Assembly: GCA_035578175.1 (NCBI GenBank)
Contig: JAQMRL010000016.1
Coordinates: forward strand, 3,952,721-4,016,720
From: Catonia carolina
Taxonomy: Eukaryota > Arthropoda > Insecta > Hemiptera > Achilidae
Length of the DNA stretch: 64,000 bases
Reading direction: 5' to 3'
Made by a program: the position numbers and the translations under genes. The stretch's first letter is position 1; each line of letters starts with the position of its first letter. Below the pieces are notes generated by a model, which was not told where the DNA came from, ran no database searches, and was given only the letters and a program-made list of their open reading frames with translations. Below are positions 63,683-64,000 of this stretch, in pieces.

Positions 63683-64000
63683 TCTGGTGTGAAACACTCA
63701 CACAACTTTCTCTTGCCAATGCAAATATACTGATATAACCTAACATTTGAAATAAACAAAAACCTAACCTTAAAATACGTAACCTTATTTTAATCATAAG
63801 TGAAAGATGCAAAATGAAAATTGACCTCAGTTTGGCTAAAAAATACGGAAAATCACTCCTTTCTGCTAAACTAGGCTCTGTAGAGAAAACTGCTCTGATA
63901 AAAAGTTGTTGATCTTTTAATTTTCTATAAATCTGATATAATAAACTTTTGTCGTAATATGCATACTAATGTCGAAATCTTTAAAAAATCGATTTTTCAC
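63683..64000 (+). repeat. R1 repeat, copy cut by the window edge
   Basis: Begins TCTGGTGTGAAACACTCACAC head-to-tail after the previous copy, and continues colinearly to the end of the window. Confidence 0.85.

Overview
The window looks like AT-rich, transposon-dense chromosomal DNA from an arthropod, most likely an insect (a hemipteran-type genome is possible but not shown). The grounds are eukaryotic splice and polyadenylation signals, a multi-finger C2H2 zinc-finger gene, tRNA-like SINEs, and several metazoan retroelement lineages. I see only one candidate host gene, the zinc-finger gene at 19.1-20.8 kb; nearly everything else is mobile DNA.

Layout. (1) 1-10.3 kb, minus strand: a Ty3/Gypsy-type element (called E0) with gag, a long pol with an Ulp1/C48-like domain in front of the retropepsin, and, after a 3.5 kb non-coding gap, the 5' two-thirds or so of an env gene that runs off the left edge. 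(2) 10.3-19 kb: non-coding AT-rich DNA, a 1 kb foldback element in a TA tract, and copies of a ~0.9 kb repeat (R1). (3) 19.1-20.8 kb: zinc-finger gene, minus strand. (4) 20.84-60.39 kb: one nested stack. The outer layer is an LTR element without visible genes (E1; LTRs beginning TGTAACG). Inside it is a minus-strand Gypsy element (E2, 24,322-49,441; TSD GTAG; tRNA-Gly-type primer site). Inside the 3' LTR of E2 is a full-length 17,367 bp Polinton/Maverick (24,392-41,758; AG...CT termini; TSD TACGTT). The gag of E2 carries a further 2.3 kb insertion, and the TA tract of the E1 3' LTR carries an 8.4 kb composite insertion holding a SINE, LINE remnants, a pogo-like element and a Penelope-like element with a hammerhead ribozyme motif. 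(5) 60.4-64 kb: R1 copies and a SINE interrupted by a LINE fragment.

The Polinton is the main coding unit. Protein-primed DNA polymerase B reads rightward from a TATA promoter and an apparently spliced leader. Leftward-reading genes are, from the right terminus: a BIR-domain protein, integrase with chromodomain, packaging ATPase, a conserved two-ORF protein, a broken fibre-like gene, a phospholipase A2-like protein with a basic tail, adenain-like protease, penton-like minor capsid protein, double-jelly-roll major capsid protein and an RNase H-fold-like protein. This is the gene set of a virus-like element able to replicate, package and integrate. Only the fibre-like gene is clearly broken, and the conserved protein appears split, so the insertion looks fairly recent. 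The most unusual points are the BIR domain, the ~206-codon tandem duplication inside polB, the coiled-coil insert in the penton-like protein, the Ulp1-like domain in E0 pol, and identical A-AAA-AAC slippery sites at the gag ends of E0 and E2.
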